A DNA stretch of 64,000 nt. Origin: Xenorhabdus beddingii (lineage in GTDB: Bacteria > Pseudomonadota > Gammaproteobacteria > Enterobacterales > Enterobacteriaceae). Shown here in pieces: positions 47,815-57,699 of the stretch; within the stretch, counting starts at the first letter, position 1, and the number at the start of each line of letters is the position of its first letter. Position numbers and translations under genes: made by a program. The notes below the pieces were generated by a model that ran no database searches, was not told the DNA's origin, and saw only the letters and a program-made list of their open reading frames with translations. The stretch lies in NCBI RefSeq assembly GCF_002127545.1, contig NZ_MUBK01000004.1:141930-205929 (forward strand). Reading direction: 5' to 3'.

Positions 47815-47907
47815 TTGTTTCTCAAGCCACCGTTGTTTCTCAAACCACCGTTGTTTCTCAAACCACCCTTGTTTCTCCATCCACCATTGTTTCTCTATCC
47901 ACCATTG
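47815..47907. repeat. 18-bp minisatellite upstream of yfbR
   Basis: Five tandem 18-bp units (TTGTTTCTCAAACCACCG and variants) plus a final TTG. The first three copies are almost identical and the last two share a different second half. The array ends 105 bp before the yfbR start. It has no spacers, so it is not a CRISPR array. Confidence 0.9.
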
Positions 47908-48012
47908 AAAAGATGGAAAGCGATATATTGGTGAAAATTGACACTGAACAGGTTTACTTCCCTGCCTCATCCGCTCACAATTAACCCTATCATTCTGTTG
48001 AAAGAGAGAATC

Positions 48013-48594
48013 ATGAGTCATTTTTTCGCCCAATTATCCCGATTGAAATTAATCAGCCGTTGGCCCCTGATGCGAAATGTGCGGACCGAAAATGTTTCAG
48101 AGCACAGTTTGCAGGTCGCTTTTGTCGCACATGCACTGGCGGTCATCAAAAATCGCAAGTTTAATGGCAATGTCAACGCCGAACGGATCGCTCTGTTAGC
48201 CATGTATCATGATGCCAGCGAAGTCATCACCGGAGACTTGCCGACGCCAATCAAGTACTACAATCCCCAGATTGCCCATGAATATAAAAAAATAGAAAAG
48301 ATCGCCCAACAAAAGTTATTGAATATGCTGCCGATAGAGTTACAGGATGATTTTCGTTCGATTTTGGATGAACACCACCATAGCGAAGAAGAAACGCATA
48401 TGATTAAACAGGCTGATGCGTTATGCGCCTATCTAAAATGTCTGGAAGAGCTTTCTGCAGGCAATACTGAATTCAATCAGGCCAAAACCCGGCTGGAAAA
48501 GACGCTGAAAGAGCGCCACAGCGAAGAAATGGATTATTTTATGCATGTATTTGTCCCCAGTTTTCGTCTTTCCCTTGATGAGATCAGTATATAG
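48013..48594 (+). CDS. yfbR: YfbR: HD-domain 5'-deoxynucleotidase
   Basis: About 193 residues from the ATG at 48013 ([12 protein letters not shown]), which follows a GAGAG ribosome-like site; a longer frame from 47938 is open but not conserved. YfbR removes phosphate from deoxynucleoside monophosphates. HD metal residues are His31, His66-Asp67 (MYHDASE) and Asp135 ([11 protein letters not shown]). Convergent with yfbS. Confidence 0.95.
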   Translation: MSHFFAQLSRLKLISRWPLMRNVRTENVSEHSLQVAFVAHALAVIKNRKFNGNVNAERIALLAMYHDASEVITGDLPTPIKYYNPQIAHEYKKIEKIAQQKLLNMLPIELQDDFRSILDEHHHSEEETHMIKQADALCAYLKCLEELSAGNTEFNQAKTRLEKTLKERHSEEMDYFMHVFVPSFRLSLDEISI

Positions 48595-48658
48595 ACAGGC
48601 ATATCCCTCTGTATTGTCCCCCTGCTGTCTACTGTATTGAAGCGGCATCGCAGAATGA

Positions 48659-50503
48659 TCAGAACGGGAAAAGTAGGGGAATAATTGCGACGCTGATACC
48701 CATCACAATTAACGTAAAAGGAATGCCCAGTTTCAGGAAATCGGCAAATCGATATCCTCCCGGCCCCAGCACCAAGGTGTTAACGGGAGATGAAACCGGT
48801 GTCATGAATGCCGCCGAAGCCGCCACGCCAATAATCATGGCAAAAGGCAACGGTGAAACCGACATCCCATTGGCCGCAGCAATCGCAATGGGCGCCATGA
48901 GCACTGCCGTCGCAGTATTGGAAATAAATAATCCGATAACGGCACAAAGCACAAACAAGCACACCAACATCACCCGTGGCCCCATATTGCCCGCGACATC
49001 CATCAACCCACGGACAATTAAGTCAATGCCTCCCGTTTTCTGCAATGCCAGGGCAAAAGGCATCATACCGACAATCAGAATAAGGCTCGGCCAGTGAATG
49101 GCGCGATAGGCACTTTCCATATCAATACAGCGAAATTTTCCCATTAACAGACAGGCAACCAATGCAGCAATAAAATTCGGAATTTCATTGGTGAGCATCA
49201 TGGCAACCATCAGGGCAAGACAGAATAACGCATGAGGAGCCTGTGATGCGGCGGGAGCTGCGCTTTCGACTTCAAGGGGTAAGTTCAATACGATGAAATC
49301 AGGTGTTTTGGTTTTCAATGCACGGATCAGTTTCCAGTCGCCAATCACCAGCAATGTATCACCAAGCAACAGAGGCTCATCAACCAATTTGCCTTCCAAT
49401 GCCTTGCCGTTGCGACGAATTCCTACGACATTGAGACCATAACGTGTGCGGAATTTCATGCCACGCAGCGATTGCCCCAGTAAATCGGATTCAGGGATCA
49501 CGGAAACCTCCGCCATACCCACTTCACGGGACTGCTCCGAAAAATATTCCCCACGCAATACCATCGGTTCCAACTGTTGATCGCGACAAAACTGCCGTAA
49601 ATCGATATCGCTGTCCGACATATCCACCAGCAGAACATCCCGCTCCTGCAATTCCATATCTCCGGTGGCGGCCATCATCACCCGACGGAATTTACGCCAG
49701 CGTTCAATGCCAATCACATTGGCGCCATAGCCGGCACGCAGACCCAGCTCATCCAGCGTATGCCCCATCAAAGGTGAACCCTGACGGACAGCAAGGCGAC
49801 GGGCACGTCCCGATAATTTATAGTCGCGGATTAAATCACGGAATGTTCGGTGATAACGTTTATCCACGGTCTGGTGAGCCGTTCCGCCCAACCAGCGGCG
49901 GGCGATCAACATGTAAACCACGCCTGCCAGCAAAACTAAAATGCCAATCGGGGTAATGGAGAAAAAATCAAATCCCCGTAACCCCTCGCGTACCAACTCA
50001 CTATTGACAATCATATTGGGTGGCGTTGCTACCAATGTCATCATGCCGCTGATCAAACCGGCAAAGCCCAATGGCATCATCAGCCGGCCGGGAGAGGTTT
50101 TCATTCTGGCTGCCACGCTCAGGACAACAGGGATAAAAATGGCCACAACCCCGGTTGAACTCATGAAAGCACCCAGCCCAGCCACCGATAACATTAACCA
50201 GGCCAACATCTTGGTCTCACTGTTACCGGCAACACGAACCAGCCAGTCTCCCATCTGGTAAGCAACACCGGTCCTGACCAACCCTTCGCCAATGACAAAC
50301 AGGGCAGCAATCAACAAGACATTGGGATCACTAAAGCCGACCGTGGCTTCACTTAGCGTCAGTGTGCCACTCAGGACAAATGCAATAATCACCAATAAAG
50401 CCACAACATCCATTCTGACTTTATTGGTGGTGAAAAGCACAATAGCTATCAATAGCAGGGTCAAGACCCACAACAGTTCGCTATTCAATCTGGCCTCTAT
50501 CAA
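48659..50503 (-). CDS. yfbS: YfbS: SLC13/DASS-type transporter with two TrkA-C domains
   Basis: 614 residues. Two blocks of membrane helices (starting [20 protein letters not shown] and [15 protein letters not shown]) separated by two RCK_C/TrkA-C domains (about 210-290 and 300-385, ending [16 protein letters not shown]). Conserved transporter loops [14 protein letters not shown] and [18 protein letters not shown]. The family moves anions such as dicarboxylates or sulfate with sodium; the substrate of YfbS is not known. Confidence 0.92.
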   Translation of the reverse strand: MIEARLNSELLWVLTLLLIAIVLFTTNKVRMDVVALLVIIAFVLSGTLTLSEATVGFSDPNVLLIAALFVIGEGLVRTGVAYQMGDWLVRVAGNSETKMLAWLMLSVAGLGAFMSSTGVVAIFIPVVLSVAARMKTSPGRLMMPLGFAGLISGMMTLVATPPNMIVNSELVREGLRGFDFFSITPIGILVLLAGVVYMLIARRWLGGTAHQTVDKRYHRTFRDLIRDYKLSGRARRLAVRQGSPLMGHTLDELGLRAGYGANVIGIERWRKFRRVMMAATGDMELQERDVLLVDMSDSDIDLRQFCRDQQLEPMVLRGEYFSEQSREVGMAEVSVIPESDLLGQSLRGMKFRTRYGLNVVGIRRNGKALEGKLVDEPLLLGDTLLVIGDWKLIRALKTKTPDFIVLNLPLEVESAAPAASQAPHALFCLALMVAMMLTNEIPNFIAALVACLLMGKFRCIDMESAYRAIHWPSLILIVGMMPFALALQKTGGIDLIVRGLMDVAGNMGPRVMLVCLFVLCAVIGLFISNTATAVLMAPIAIAAANGMSVSPLPFAMIIGVAASAAFMTPVSSPVNTLVLGPGGYRFADFLKLGIPFTLIVMGISVAIIPLLFPF

Positions 50504-50577
50504 CGATATTTTCAGACGATACCAACGTGGATAGGGATAAGTAGACCCTTTTTCTCAGAGAAAATCCCACGTTATGA

Positions 50578-51267
50578 TCAAGAATCTGTCTGATTCATGG
50601 TGTAAATCGACACATAACCGCCAGATTTGACAATTTCAATATTTTCCAGATTAGTGACCGTCAGATGGGTTTCATCACGGCGCGGAATATCCGGTAAATC
50701 ATGGACAACAACGACCTGGCAACCGGCATCCAGTCCGGCATGAACCCCTGCTACCGCATCTTCAAAAACCACACATTCTTCTGGCAGTAACCCCAGTTTT
50801 TCCGCCCCCAGCAAATAAGGCTCAGGGTCGGGTTTGCCTTTTTTGACAGATTCAGCCGTCACCCAGTGAGCAGGCTCCGGCAATTCCGCCACTTTATGGC
50901 GCGCCGAAGCAAGGGGGATCGTTCCTGATGTCACGATGGCCCACGGAATATCCAGCGCATTCAGCTTATCAATCAGGGCAATGGCACCGGGCAAAGCCGT
51001 AATGCCTTCCGTATCTTCTGTTTCAATTTTTTCAATCCATTGGAAAGTGCGGGTGATCTCTTCTTCACTGGCATTGGGCATAAAATGTCGTAGTGACAAT
51101 ATCGCCGGCGTCCCATGAACATAGTTCAAAACTTCATCTCTATCGATACCCATCTTATCGGCAAATTGAATCCACGCCCTCTCAACCGCAGGCAATGAAT
51201 CAACCAGCGTACCATCCAAATCGAATAAGAAACCTCTACATTTCAGTACCAAATCCAGCTCCTTCAA
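50578..51267 (-). CDS. hxpA: HxpA/YfbT: HAD-family sugar phosphatase
   Basis: 229 residues. HAD motifs in order: FLFDLDGTLVDS (motif I), IVTSGT (motif II), a Lys in KKGKPDPEPY (motif III) and VVFEDAVAGVHAG (motif IV). Cleaves phosphate from hexose and related sugar phosphates in E. coli. The C-terminus is about 13 residues longer than in E. coli. Confidence 0.93.
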   Translation of the reverse strand: MKELDLVLKCRGFLFDLDGTLVDSLPAVERAWIQFADKMGIDRDEVLNYVHGTPAILSLRHFMPNASEEEITRTFQWIEKIETEDTEGITALPGAIALIDKLNALDIPWAIVTSGTIPLASARHKVAELPEPAHWVTAESVKKGKPDPEPYLLGAEKLGLLPEECVVFEDAVAGVHAGLDAGCQVVVVHDLPDIPRRDETHLTVTNLENIEIVKSGGYVSIYTMNQTDS

Positions 51268-51341
51268 ACGCAGCTATGCGTTAATCATTTGACCCATCTC
51301 AACAGCACTCAAAGGGGAAGATAAAACGGGGGTTCAGCGGT

Positions 51342-51797
51342 TTAAATATCATCAAGGAAAGAATTGTCCAGTTGCTTGAATGCCCGCTTCAGCAATTCCG
51401 CCAACGAGAAATAAGTCGGGGCGTTTTCCACAGGCATCATGGCAATACCTGCTTGGGCAAATTTTTCCCGAATTTCATAAAACCATTTCAGCAACCCTTC
51501 CGGCAGAGGGGTTGCCGCACGTTTTCCCAACCACCACAATCCCTGCAACGGCAAACTACAGGCGAACAGTGCCGTGGCTACCGAGGGTCCCAATTGACCA
51601 CCCAGTGCAATCTGCCACGTCAGCGTGAAAATGGCCAATGGCGGCATAAAACGAATCCCGAAGCGCGTCGCCCTAATCACACGGTTTTCAGGAAAAACAG
51701 GCGCAAGCTGCTTCTCCAGCGGCCAGGTTTTTAAATATTGTTGACCTAATTGCATTCGCTTGAACCAACCTTGATTAACAGGCGGTGTCGTGTTCAT
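51342..51797 (-). CDS. yfbV: YfbV: Ter macrodomain insulator / DUF412 membrane protein
   Basis: About 151 residues from ATG 51797, which has GAGGT 7-8 bases upstream; an ATG 15 bases earlier is also open. Two membrane helices around [21 protein letters not shown] and [18 protein letters not shown], then a soluble end with [18 protein letters not shown]. It limits constraint of the Ter macrodomain in E. coli. yfbU, which stands before it in E. coli, is missing. Confidence 0.93.
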   Translation of the reverse strand: MNTTPPVNQGWFKRMQLGQQYLKTWPLEKQLAPVFPENRVIRATRFGIRFMPPLAIFTLTWQIALGGQLGPSVATALFACSLPLQGLWWLGKRAATPLPEGLLKWFYEIREKFAQAGIAMMPVENAPTYFSLAELLKRAFKQLDNSFLDDI

Positions 51798-52062
51798 TCT
51801 GACCTCAATCAATTAAAAGTATACTTTTTAAAAAATCCCTACAAAAGATAAAAACTTTTTTGTAGTATTAATACCATTAAGTATATTTTGTCTTTATTGC
51901 TAGCAAACGGTATCCTACACAGACTTTTATGTTGTTGCAGCAGCAAAACAAAGATTTTGACCTTATTCGCAACAATGGGATTCGTTTTGTTAACAAATCG
52001 CCTTAACTTTTTAACACTGTTCTTATTCAAGATTAGATCACAACAAGATAATAGGTATTTCC

Positions 52063-53265
52063 ATGTCAAGTAAGCTGGTACTGGTTCTTAATTGCGGTAG
52101 CTCCTCCCTGAAATTCGCTATCATCGATCCTGCCAATGGTGAAGAATATCTTTCTGGTTTAGCCGAGTGCTTTGGCCTGCCTGAAGCCCGTATTAAATGG
52201 AAAATGGATGGCGCAAAAAATGAAGCTGCCTTAGGTGCCGGCGCAGCACATAGCGAAGCCCTGAACTTCATTGTTAATACTATCTTGGCTGAAAAGCCAG
52301 AACTTTCTGCACAAATTTCAGCCATCGGTCACCGTATTGTTCACGGTGGTGAGAAATTCACTTCTTCTGTGATTATCACTGATGAAGTTATCGAAGGCAT
52401 TGAAGCCGCTATTCCATTTGCACCACTGCACAACCCAGCTCATCTGATCGGTATTGCAGAAGCGAAACAAGCTTTCCCGCATCTGCTTGAGAAAAACATT
52501 GCCGTATTTGACACGGCCTTCCACCAGACGATGCCTGAAGAAGCCTACCTGTACGCACTGCCTTACAACCTGTACAAAGAGCATGGAATTCGTCGTTACG
52601 GCGCACATGGCACCAGCCATTTCTACGTTTCCCGTGAAGCGGCCAAGATGCTGAACAAGCCCGTTGAAGAACTGAATGTCATCACCTGCCACCTGGGTAA
52701 CGGGGGTTCTGTTTCTGCCATTGTCAATGGTCAGTGTGTTGATACCTCTATGGGTCTGACGCCACTGGAAGGTCTGGTGATGGGAACCCGCAGTGGTGAT
52801 ATCGATCCTGCTATCGTCTTCCACCTGCACGATGCCATGGGCATGACTGTTGCTCAAATCAACACCCTGCTGACCAAAGAGTCCGGCTTCCAAGGTCTGA
52901 CCGAAGTCACCAGCGACTGCCGTTACGTGGAAGATAACTACGAAACTAAAGCGGATGCAAAACGTGCAATGGACGTTTACTGCCACCGTCTGGCTAAATA
53001 CATCGGTGCTTACAGCGCCCTGATGGAAGGCCGTCTGGATGCCATCATCTTCACCGGTGGTATCGGTGAAAACTCTGCCCTGGTTCGTGAACTGACCATG
53101 AAGAAAGTTGCACTGCTGGGCTTCGAATATGATCACGAGCGCAACCTTGCTGCACGTTTCGGTAAATCAGGCGTTATCACGACCGATAACGGCCGCCCTG
53201 CTCTGGTTATCCCAACCAATGAAGAGTTGGTCATTGCTCAGGATTCAGCACGCCTGACCGCATAA
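52063..53265 (+). CDS. ackA: AckA: acetate kinase
   Basis: 400 residues. Interconverts acetyl phosphate and acetate with ATP. Motifs: [12 protein letters not shown] (N-terminal signature), [45 protein letters not shown] and [14 protein letters not shown]. It forms the acetate switch with pta, 190 bp downstream, and supplies acetyl phosphate for signalling. Confidence 0.98.
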   Translation: MSSKLVLVLNCGSSSLKFAIIDPANGEEYLSGLAECFGLPEARIKWKMDGAKNEAALGAGAAHSEALNFIVNTILAEKPELSAQISAIGHRIVHGGEKFTSSVIITDEVIEGIEAAIPFAPLHNPAHLIGIAEAKQAFPHLLEKNIAVFDTAFHQTMPEEAYLYALPYNLYKEHGIRRYGAHGTSHFYVSREAAKMLNKPVEELNVITCHLGNGGSVSAIVNGQCVDTSMGLTPLEGLVMGTRSGDIDPAIVFHLHDAMGMTVAQINTLLTKESGFQGLTEVTSDCRYVEDNYETKADAKRAMDVYCHRLAKYIGAYSALMEGRLDAIIFTGGIGENSALVRELTMKKVALLGFEYDHERNLAARFGKSGVITTDNGRPALVIPTNEELVIAQDSARLTA

Positions 53266-53280
53266 GCAGCATGATTTTCA

Positions 53281-53307
53281 AGAACCGCCAGCCATGCTGG
53301 CGGTTCT
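53281..53307 (+). terminator. Strong hairpin after ackA
   Basis: Perfect 12-bp stem AGAACCGCCAGC / GCTGGCGGTTCT with a 3-base loop, 15 bp past the ackA stop. Only a weak T-run follows, so it may partly uncouple pta from ackA or stabilise the ackA message. Confidence 0.7.
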
Positions 53308-53455
53308 CTATTCAATCAATGTATTCATTGATATTTTCTTAATAACTTAATAAATATGGCGTTGACTCAGGGTTGATGTTTTGTTTACTCATATCGCATC
53401 GAATATATTGAGAGTCACGTTTATTGACTGACGAGCAACCGTTAAAGAGGTTTCC

Positions 53456-55600
53456 GTGTCCCGTACAATTATGTTAATCCCCACTGGCACCAGCGTTGGT
53501 TTAACCAGTGTCAGCCTGGGTGTTATTCGCTCCATGGAGCAAAAAGGCGTTCGCCTGAGCGTTTTCAAACCCATCGCACAACCCCGCCACACGGGTTCCC
53601 AAGATCAAACCACTTCCATTATCCGTTCACACTCCAGCATTTATGCTGCTGAACCGCTGGATATGGCACATGTGGAATCACTGCTGACCACTGACAAGAA
53701 AGATGTACTGATGGAAGAGATCGTGGCGCTGTACCACGAAAACGCCAAAGGTGCAGAAGTGGTGCTGATTGAAGGTCTGGTTCCGACGCGCAAACATCCG
53801 TTTGCCCAGTCCCTGAACTATGAAATTGCCAAGACCCTGAATGCTGAAATCGTATTTGTCACTGCACTGGGCACCAACACCCCGGAACAGTTAAAAGAGC
53901 GCATTGAACTGAGCCGCGCGGAATACGGTGGCATCAAAAACCAAAACATCATTGGTGTCATTGTCAACAAACTGAATGCCCCGGTTGATGATCAGGGTCG
54001 CACGCGCCCGGATTTGTCCGAAATCTTTGACGAATCCACGAAAGCCACCATTGCACACGTTGATCCGAAAACCATCTTCAAAAACAGCCCGCTGCCGATC
54101 CTTGGCTGCATTCCATGGAGCTTTGACCTGATCGCCACCCGGGCGATTGATATGGCAAAACACCTGAAAGCTGACGTCATCAACGCAGGGGCGATTGAGA
54201 GCCGCCGCATCAAATCCGTGACTTTCTGTGCCCGCAGCATTCCTAACATGCTGGAGTACTTCCGTCCGGGTTCCCTGCTGGTCACTTCTGCTGACCGTCC
54301 TGACGTACTGATCACGGCATGTCTGGCTGCCATGAATGGCATCGAAGTGGGTGCCGTGTTGTTGACGGGGGGTTACTCCATTGATGACTCTATCCGTGAA
54401 TTGTGCGAGCGTGCCTTCAGCACCGGCCTGCCGGTTTTCACCGTGGAAACCAACACATGGCAGACTTCCCTGAACCTGCAAAGTTTCAGTCTGGAAGTAC
54501 CGGCGGATGACCACGAGCGTATCGAAAAAATCCAGAACTACGTGGCACAACACATCAGCAGCGAGTGGATTGACTCTCTGGCAGCCACATCAGAACGTCC
54601 AAACCTTCTGTCCCCACCGGCATTCCGCTATCAACTGACCGAACTGGCTCGTCAGGCTGGCAAACGCATCGTGCTGCCAGAAGGCGACGAACCACGTACT
54701 GTCAAAGCCGCCGCGATCTGTGCTGAACGGGGTATTGCGGAATGTATCCTGCTGGGTGATCCGGAAGAGATCCGCCGTGTTGCGGCAGCCCAAGGCGTTG
54801 AGCTGGGCGCGGGCATTGAAATCGTTAATCCGGCAGCCGTCCGTGAGCGTTATGTTCCTCGTCTGGTTGAACTGCGCAAAAACAAAGGCATGACTGAGGT
54901 CGTTGCCCGCGAACAACTGGAAGACAATGTTGTTCTGGGTACATTGATGCTGGAACAGAGCGAAGTTGATGGTCTGGTTTCCGGTGCGGTTCACACCACC
55001 GCGAATACCATTCGTCCACCATTGCAGTTAATTAAAACTGCGCCAAACAGCTCACTGGTTTCTTCCGTCTTCTTTATGTTGTTGCCAGAACAAGTCCTGG
55101 TTTACGGTGACTGTGCCATCAACCCGGACCCAACCGCAGAGCAACTGTCTGAAATCGCCATCCAATCCGCCGATTCTGCGAAAGCCTTTGGTATCGAGCC
55201 TCGGGTTGCGATGATCTCCTACTCCACCGGTAACTCTGGTGCCGGCAGTGATGTTGAGAAAGTCCGTGAAGCGACCCGTCTGGCACAGGAAAAACGCCCG
55301 GACCTGATCATCGACGGCCCCTTGCAGTATGATGCGGCGATCATGGAAGACGTGGCAAAATCCAAAGCCCCGAATTCACCTGTTGCAGGTCAGGCAACCG
55401 TGTTTATCTTCCCTGATCTGAACACCGGCAACACCACCTACAAAGCGGTACAACGCTCTGCGGATCTGGTTTCCATCGGGCCTATGCTGCAAGGCATGCG
55501 TAAACCTGTTAACGACCTGTCCCGTGGTGCACTGGTTGATGACATCGTTTATACCGTTGCACTGACTGCCATTCAGGCAACTCAGCAAGAAAACGCCTAA
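53456..55600 (+). CDS. pta: Pta: phosphate acetyltransferase, long enterobacterial form
   Basis: 714 residues with a GTG start preceded by AAAGAGG. An N-terminal P-loop-like (BioD/DRTGG) regulatory part ([18 protein letters not shown]), a middle DRTGG domain and the C-terminal catalytic domain ([67 protein letters not shown]). Forms acetyl phosphate from acetyl-CoA. Confidence 0.98.
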   Translation: MSRTIMLIPTGTSVGLTSVSLGVIRSMEQKGVRLSVFKPIAQPRHTGSQDQTTSIIRSHSSIYAAEPLDMAHVESLLTTDKKDVLMEEIVALYHENAKGAEVVLIEGLVPTRKHPFAQSLNYEIAKTLNAEIVFVTALGTNTPEQLKERIELSRAEYGGIKNQNIIGVIVNKLNAPVDDQGRTRPDLSEIFDESTKATIAHVDPKTIFKNSPLPILGCIPWSFDLIATRAIDMAKHLKADVINAGAIESRRIKSVTFCARSIPNMLEYFRPGSLLVTSADRPDVLITACLAAMNGIEVGAVLLTGGYSIDDSIRELCERAFSTGLPVFTVETNTWQTSLNLQSFSLEVPADDHERIEKIQNYVAQHISSEWIDSLAATSERPNLLSPPAFRYQLTELARQAGKRIVLPEGDEPRTVKAAAICAERGIAECILLGDPEEIRRVAAAQGVELGAGIEIVNPAAVRERYVPRLVELRKNKGMTEVVAREQLEDNVVLGTLMLEQSEVDGLVSGAVHTTANTIRPPLQLIKTAPNSSLVSSVFFMLLPEQVLVYGDCAINPDPTAEQLSEIAIQSADSAKAFGIEPRVAMISYSTGNSGAGSDVEKVREATRLAQEKRPDLIIDGPLQYDAAIMEDVAKSKAPNSPVAGQATVFIFPDLNTGNTTYKAVQRSADLVSIGPMLQGMRKPVNDLSRGALVDDIVYTVALTAIQATQQENA

Positions 55601-55617
55601 CTTTCTGGCGAGATAAC

Positions 55618-55654
55618 ATGCCCCGGTGCTTTTGGCATCGGGGCATTTTTTTTA
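55618..55654 (+). terminator. Rho-independent terminator after pta
   Basis: Stem ATGCCCCG / CGGGGCAT with eight T after it. It marks the end of the conserved core before the T6SS block. Confidence 0.95.
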
Positions 55655-55899
55655 TCCCATTGATGACCATTACGATAATTGTTTTATCTGATGAAAGTTG
55701 CCTCTCTCCGGTAGAAATTTCCTATATCCGGCAAATAGTCACTAACAGAGTTTCTAGTACTTTTCCTAAAAATCACCTCTTAGTAGTTAAATTAATCAGA
55801 AAATCAGTAAAATGTAGGGGCTTTTTGTTTACATATAAATTTTTTTGATGAAATGCCGATAAATGATTCGTTTGAATACTGATATAAGGAAGAAAAAAA

Positions 55900-57675
55900 A
55901 TGAAAAACCGTCAGGGATCCCTGTACCTACAGGAACTGACCTATATGCGCGAAAAGATGAAATTAACGGCAGCAGAACGCCCCCACCTGACTGACCTTCT
56001 GAATCATTCCGGCGATCCCGATATCGAACGTTTACTTGAGGGATTCGCACTGCTCACCTCAGGTGTCCGCAATAAAACGGAGGACAATTTCCCTGAAGTC
56101 AGTCAGGAAACCCTCCGGCGTATCTGGCCTCATACTCTGCATCCTATCCCCCCCTCTACCATTATCCAGTTCACACCCCGTCATGGGCAACATCAGGGTG
56201 CCCTCGATATTCCCTTAGGAACGCCGGTCTCAACCGCCATAGACCAGCAAGTCATGACGTTCCGCACCCATCGGGATCTGCATATTGAGCCAATTATTGT
56301 GCTGGATAAGCGGATCGAGAAAACGCAAGCACACAGCAATATTATCCTGACGCTGCGCAAGACGGGAAGCGCCCCCGCCGTCTGGGATGGCGGTAAACTT
56401 TCCTTCTTTATGGGGACTGATCCGGCACGGGCTGCGCAATTAAGTTTCTGGCTGGATTGGCATATCCAGAATATTTGCCTGCGCACTCAAGAGAAAGAAC
56501 AAAAGCTCAAGTCAAGTGATTTCACGGGCTGGGCCGCAAACCTGAATCAAGTCCTGTTACCAACGAAAAACAATGAGTTCGCATTCCTGCAACAGATAAC
56601 AGAATATTACTGTCTTCCTCACGTTTTTGATTTTATCGAATTCGATACCGGCAATGACCGGGATTTAGTCTTAAACAGTGACGGAACGTTTGAATTGATT
56701 TTCCGTCTGGATGGCGGATTGCCGCTGGATGATCTGGGTGACGCTTTCCAGCTTGGCTGTGTGCCGGCGATACATCTGGAAATGATGACAAGCCCTCCAA
56801 TCACACTGGAAGCGGATAAAGCACGTTATCCGCTTCCGCTACCGGAGGGGGTCACTCTCTTTCATTTACATGATATTCAGACCGCTAAACAACCCGGCAA
56901 CCCGGCCTCTCAACGGAAAACCGGGGCTGAGGCGGAAAAACCACGCGGCAATACCCATCAATTCGAATTTATCGAACAGTTTGATACCCGGTGGGGATCT
57001 GACTGTATCTACATCCAACCGCTGGTTTCGGCCGATTTGCTCGGACGCATTCAAAACACCCTTCGTTTTATCGGCACAAACGGCAAGGATGCCTATGATC
57101 TGTCACCACAAAGCGTCAGTGCCCATTTTTACGGCTATCACAGCAAGGCTATGGCGTTAGGTGTCGGCGAGGTTGCACTAACGCAAGAGTCGGTACCCGC
57201 TCATCTGAGAGCACATAATATCACCCCGGTTTCCCCCGATTACCCGCCGATGATCATCGGACGGGACGATTGGTCACTGATCAATATTATGAACATGCCC
57301 CCATTCATGCTGTTCCATACAGAAGGTTTAAAAGCGCTGCTCCATCTGTTTAATTGCTATACCGAACATGATCGTGCACTCAGCCGCCGGATGCAGCGAG
57401 CGGTCGACAGCATTCTCCATTTAGACGCCAAATGGGATGGCCGTTTACGACGGGGCAGTGCCGGTGTGATCTACGGTCATTACCTGCATCTTCGCCTCGA
57501 CCCGGATTGCTTTGCCAACCCGGGTTTCATGTATCAGTTCTGCCGTTTAATCAGCCAGCTTATGGCCTGTTTTATCTCACAAAATACCTTTGTGATGTTG
57601 AAAACTTACTGCCGGAATGAGACAGAGCCGCTCTGGGAATTTCCACATCTGGAAGGCCTGCGCAGCCCGATGTAA
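55900..57675 (+). CDS. tssF: TssF/VasA: T6SS baseplate subunit, outside a T6SS core cluster
   Basis: 591 residues, the normal TssF length. TssF forms the baseplate wedge with TssG. The start is characteristic: YLQELTYMREKMKLTAAE, then GDPDIERLLEGFALLTSG and IWPHTLHPIPPSTIIQF. The end FLISQ-type block reads FCRLISQLMACFISQNTFV. The gene has an AAGGAAG site 11-12 bases before the ATG. It follows pta by 300 bp and precedes vgrG by 24 bp. Tubes, sheath, membrane complex and ClpV genes are absent from the window, so this is an accessory copy linked to a vgrG-effector operon, or part of a cluster that continues past the IS66. It appears intact. Confidence 0.9.
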   Translation: MKNRQGSLYLQELTYMREKMKLTAAERPHLTDLLNHSGDPDIERLLEGFALLTSGVRNKTEDNFPEVSQETLRRIWPHTLHPIPPSTIIQFTPRHGQHQGALDIPLGTPVSTAIDQQVMTFRTHRDLHIEPIIVLDKRIEKTQAHSNIILTLRKTGSAPAVWDGGKLSFFMGTDPARAAQLSFWLDWHIQNICLRTQEKEQKLKSSDFTGWAANLNQVLLPTKNNEFAFLQQITEYYCLPHVFDFIEFDTGNDRDLVLNSDGTFELIFRLDGGLPLDDLGDAFQLGCVPAIHLEMMTSPPITLEADKARYPLPLPEGVTLFHLHDIQTAKQPGNPASQRKTGAEAEKPRGNTHQFEFIEQFDTRWGSDCIYIQPLVSADLLGRIQNTLRFIGTNGKDAYDLSPQSVSAHFYGYHSKAMALGVGEVALTQESVPAHLRAHNITPVSPDYPPMIIGRDDWSLINIMNMPPFMLFHTEGLKALLHLFNCYTEHDRALSRRMQRAVDSILHLDAKWDGRLRRGSAGVIYGHYLHLRLDPDCFANPGFMYQFCRLISQLMACFISQNTFVMLKTYCRNETEPLWEFPHLEGLRSPM

Positions 57676-57699
57676 CAAAAAAAAATGAAAATGGAGTGA

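Noticed and set aside
47815..47907. Possible CRISPR array
   Set aside because: Units are directly adjacent with no unique spacers, and no cas genes are near.
47812..48033. Antisense frame with WxxEKQ repeats
   Set aside because: It arises from the open antisense frame of the 18-bp minisatellite and overlaps the yfbR start.
52318..53136. 272-codon frame antisense to ackA
   Set aside because: Shadow of the highly biased ackA codon use; no family match and no signals of its own. The same applies to long antisense frames over pta, nuo genes, vgrG and pgaA.
55618..55848. 76-codon frame after pta
   Set aside because: It begins inside the pta terminator and runs through AT-rich intergenic DNA.
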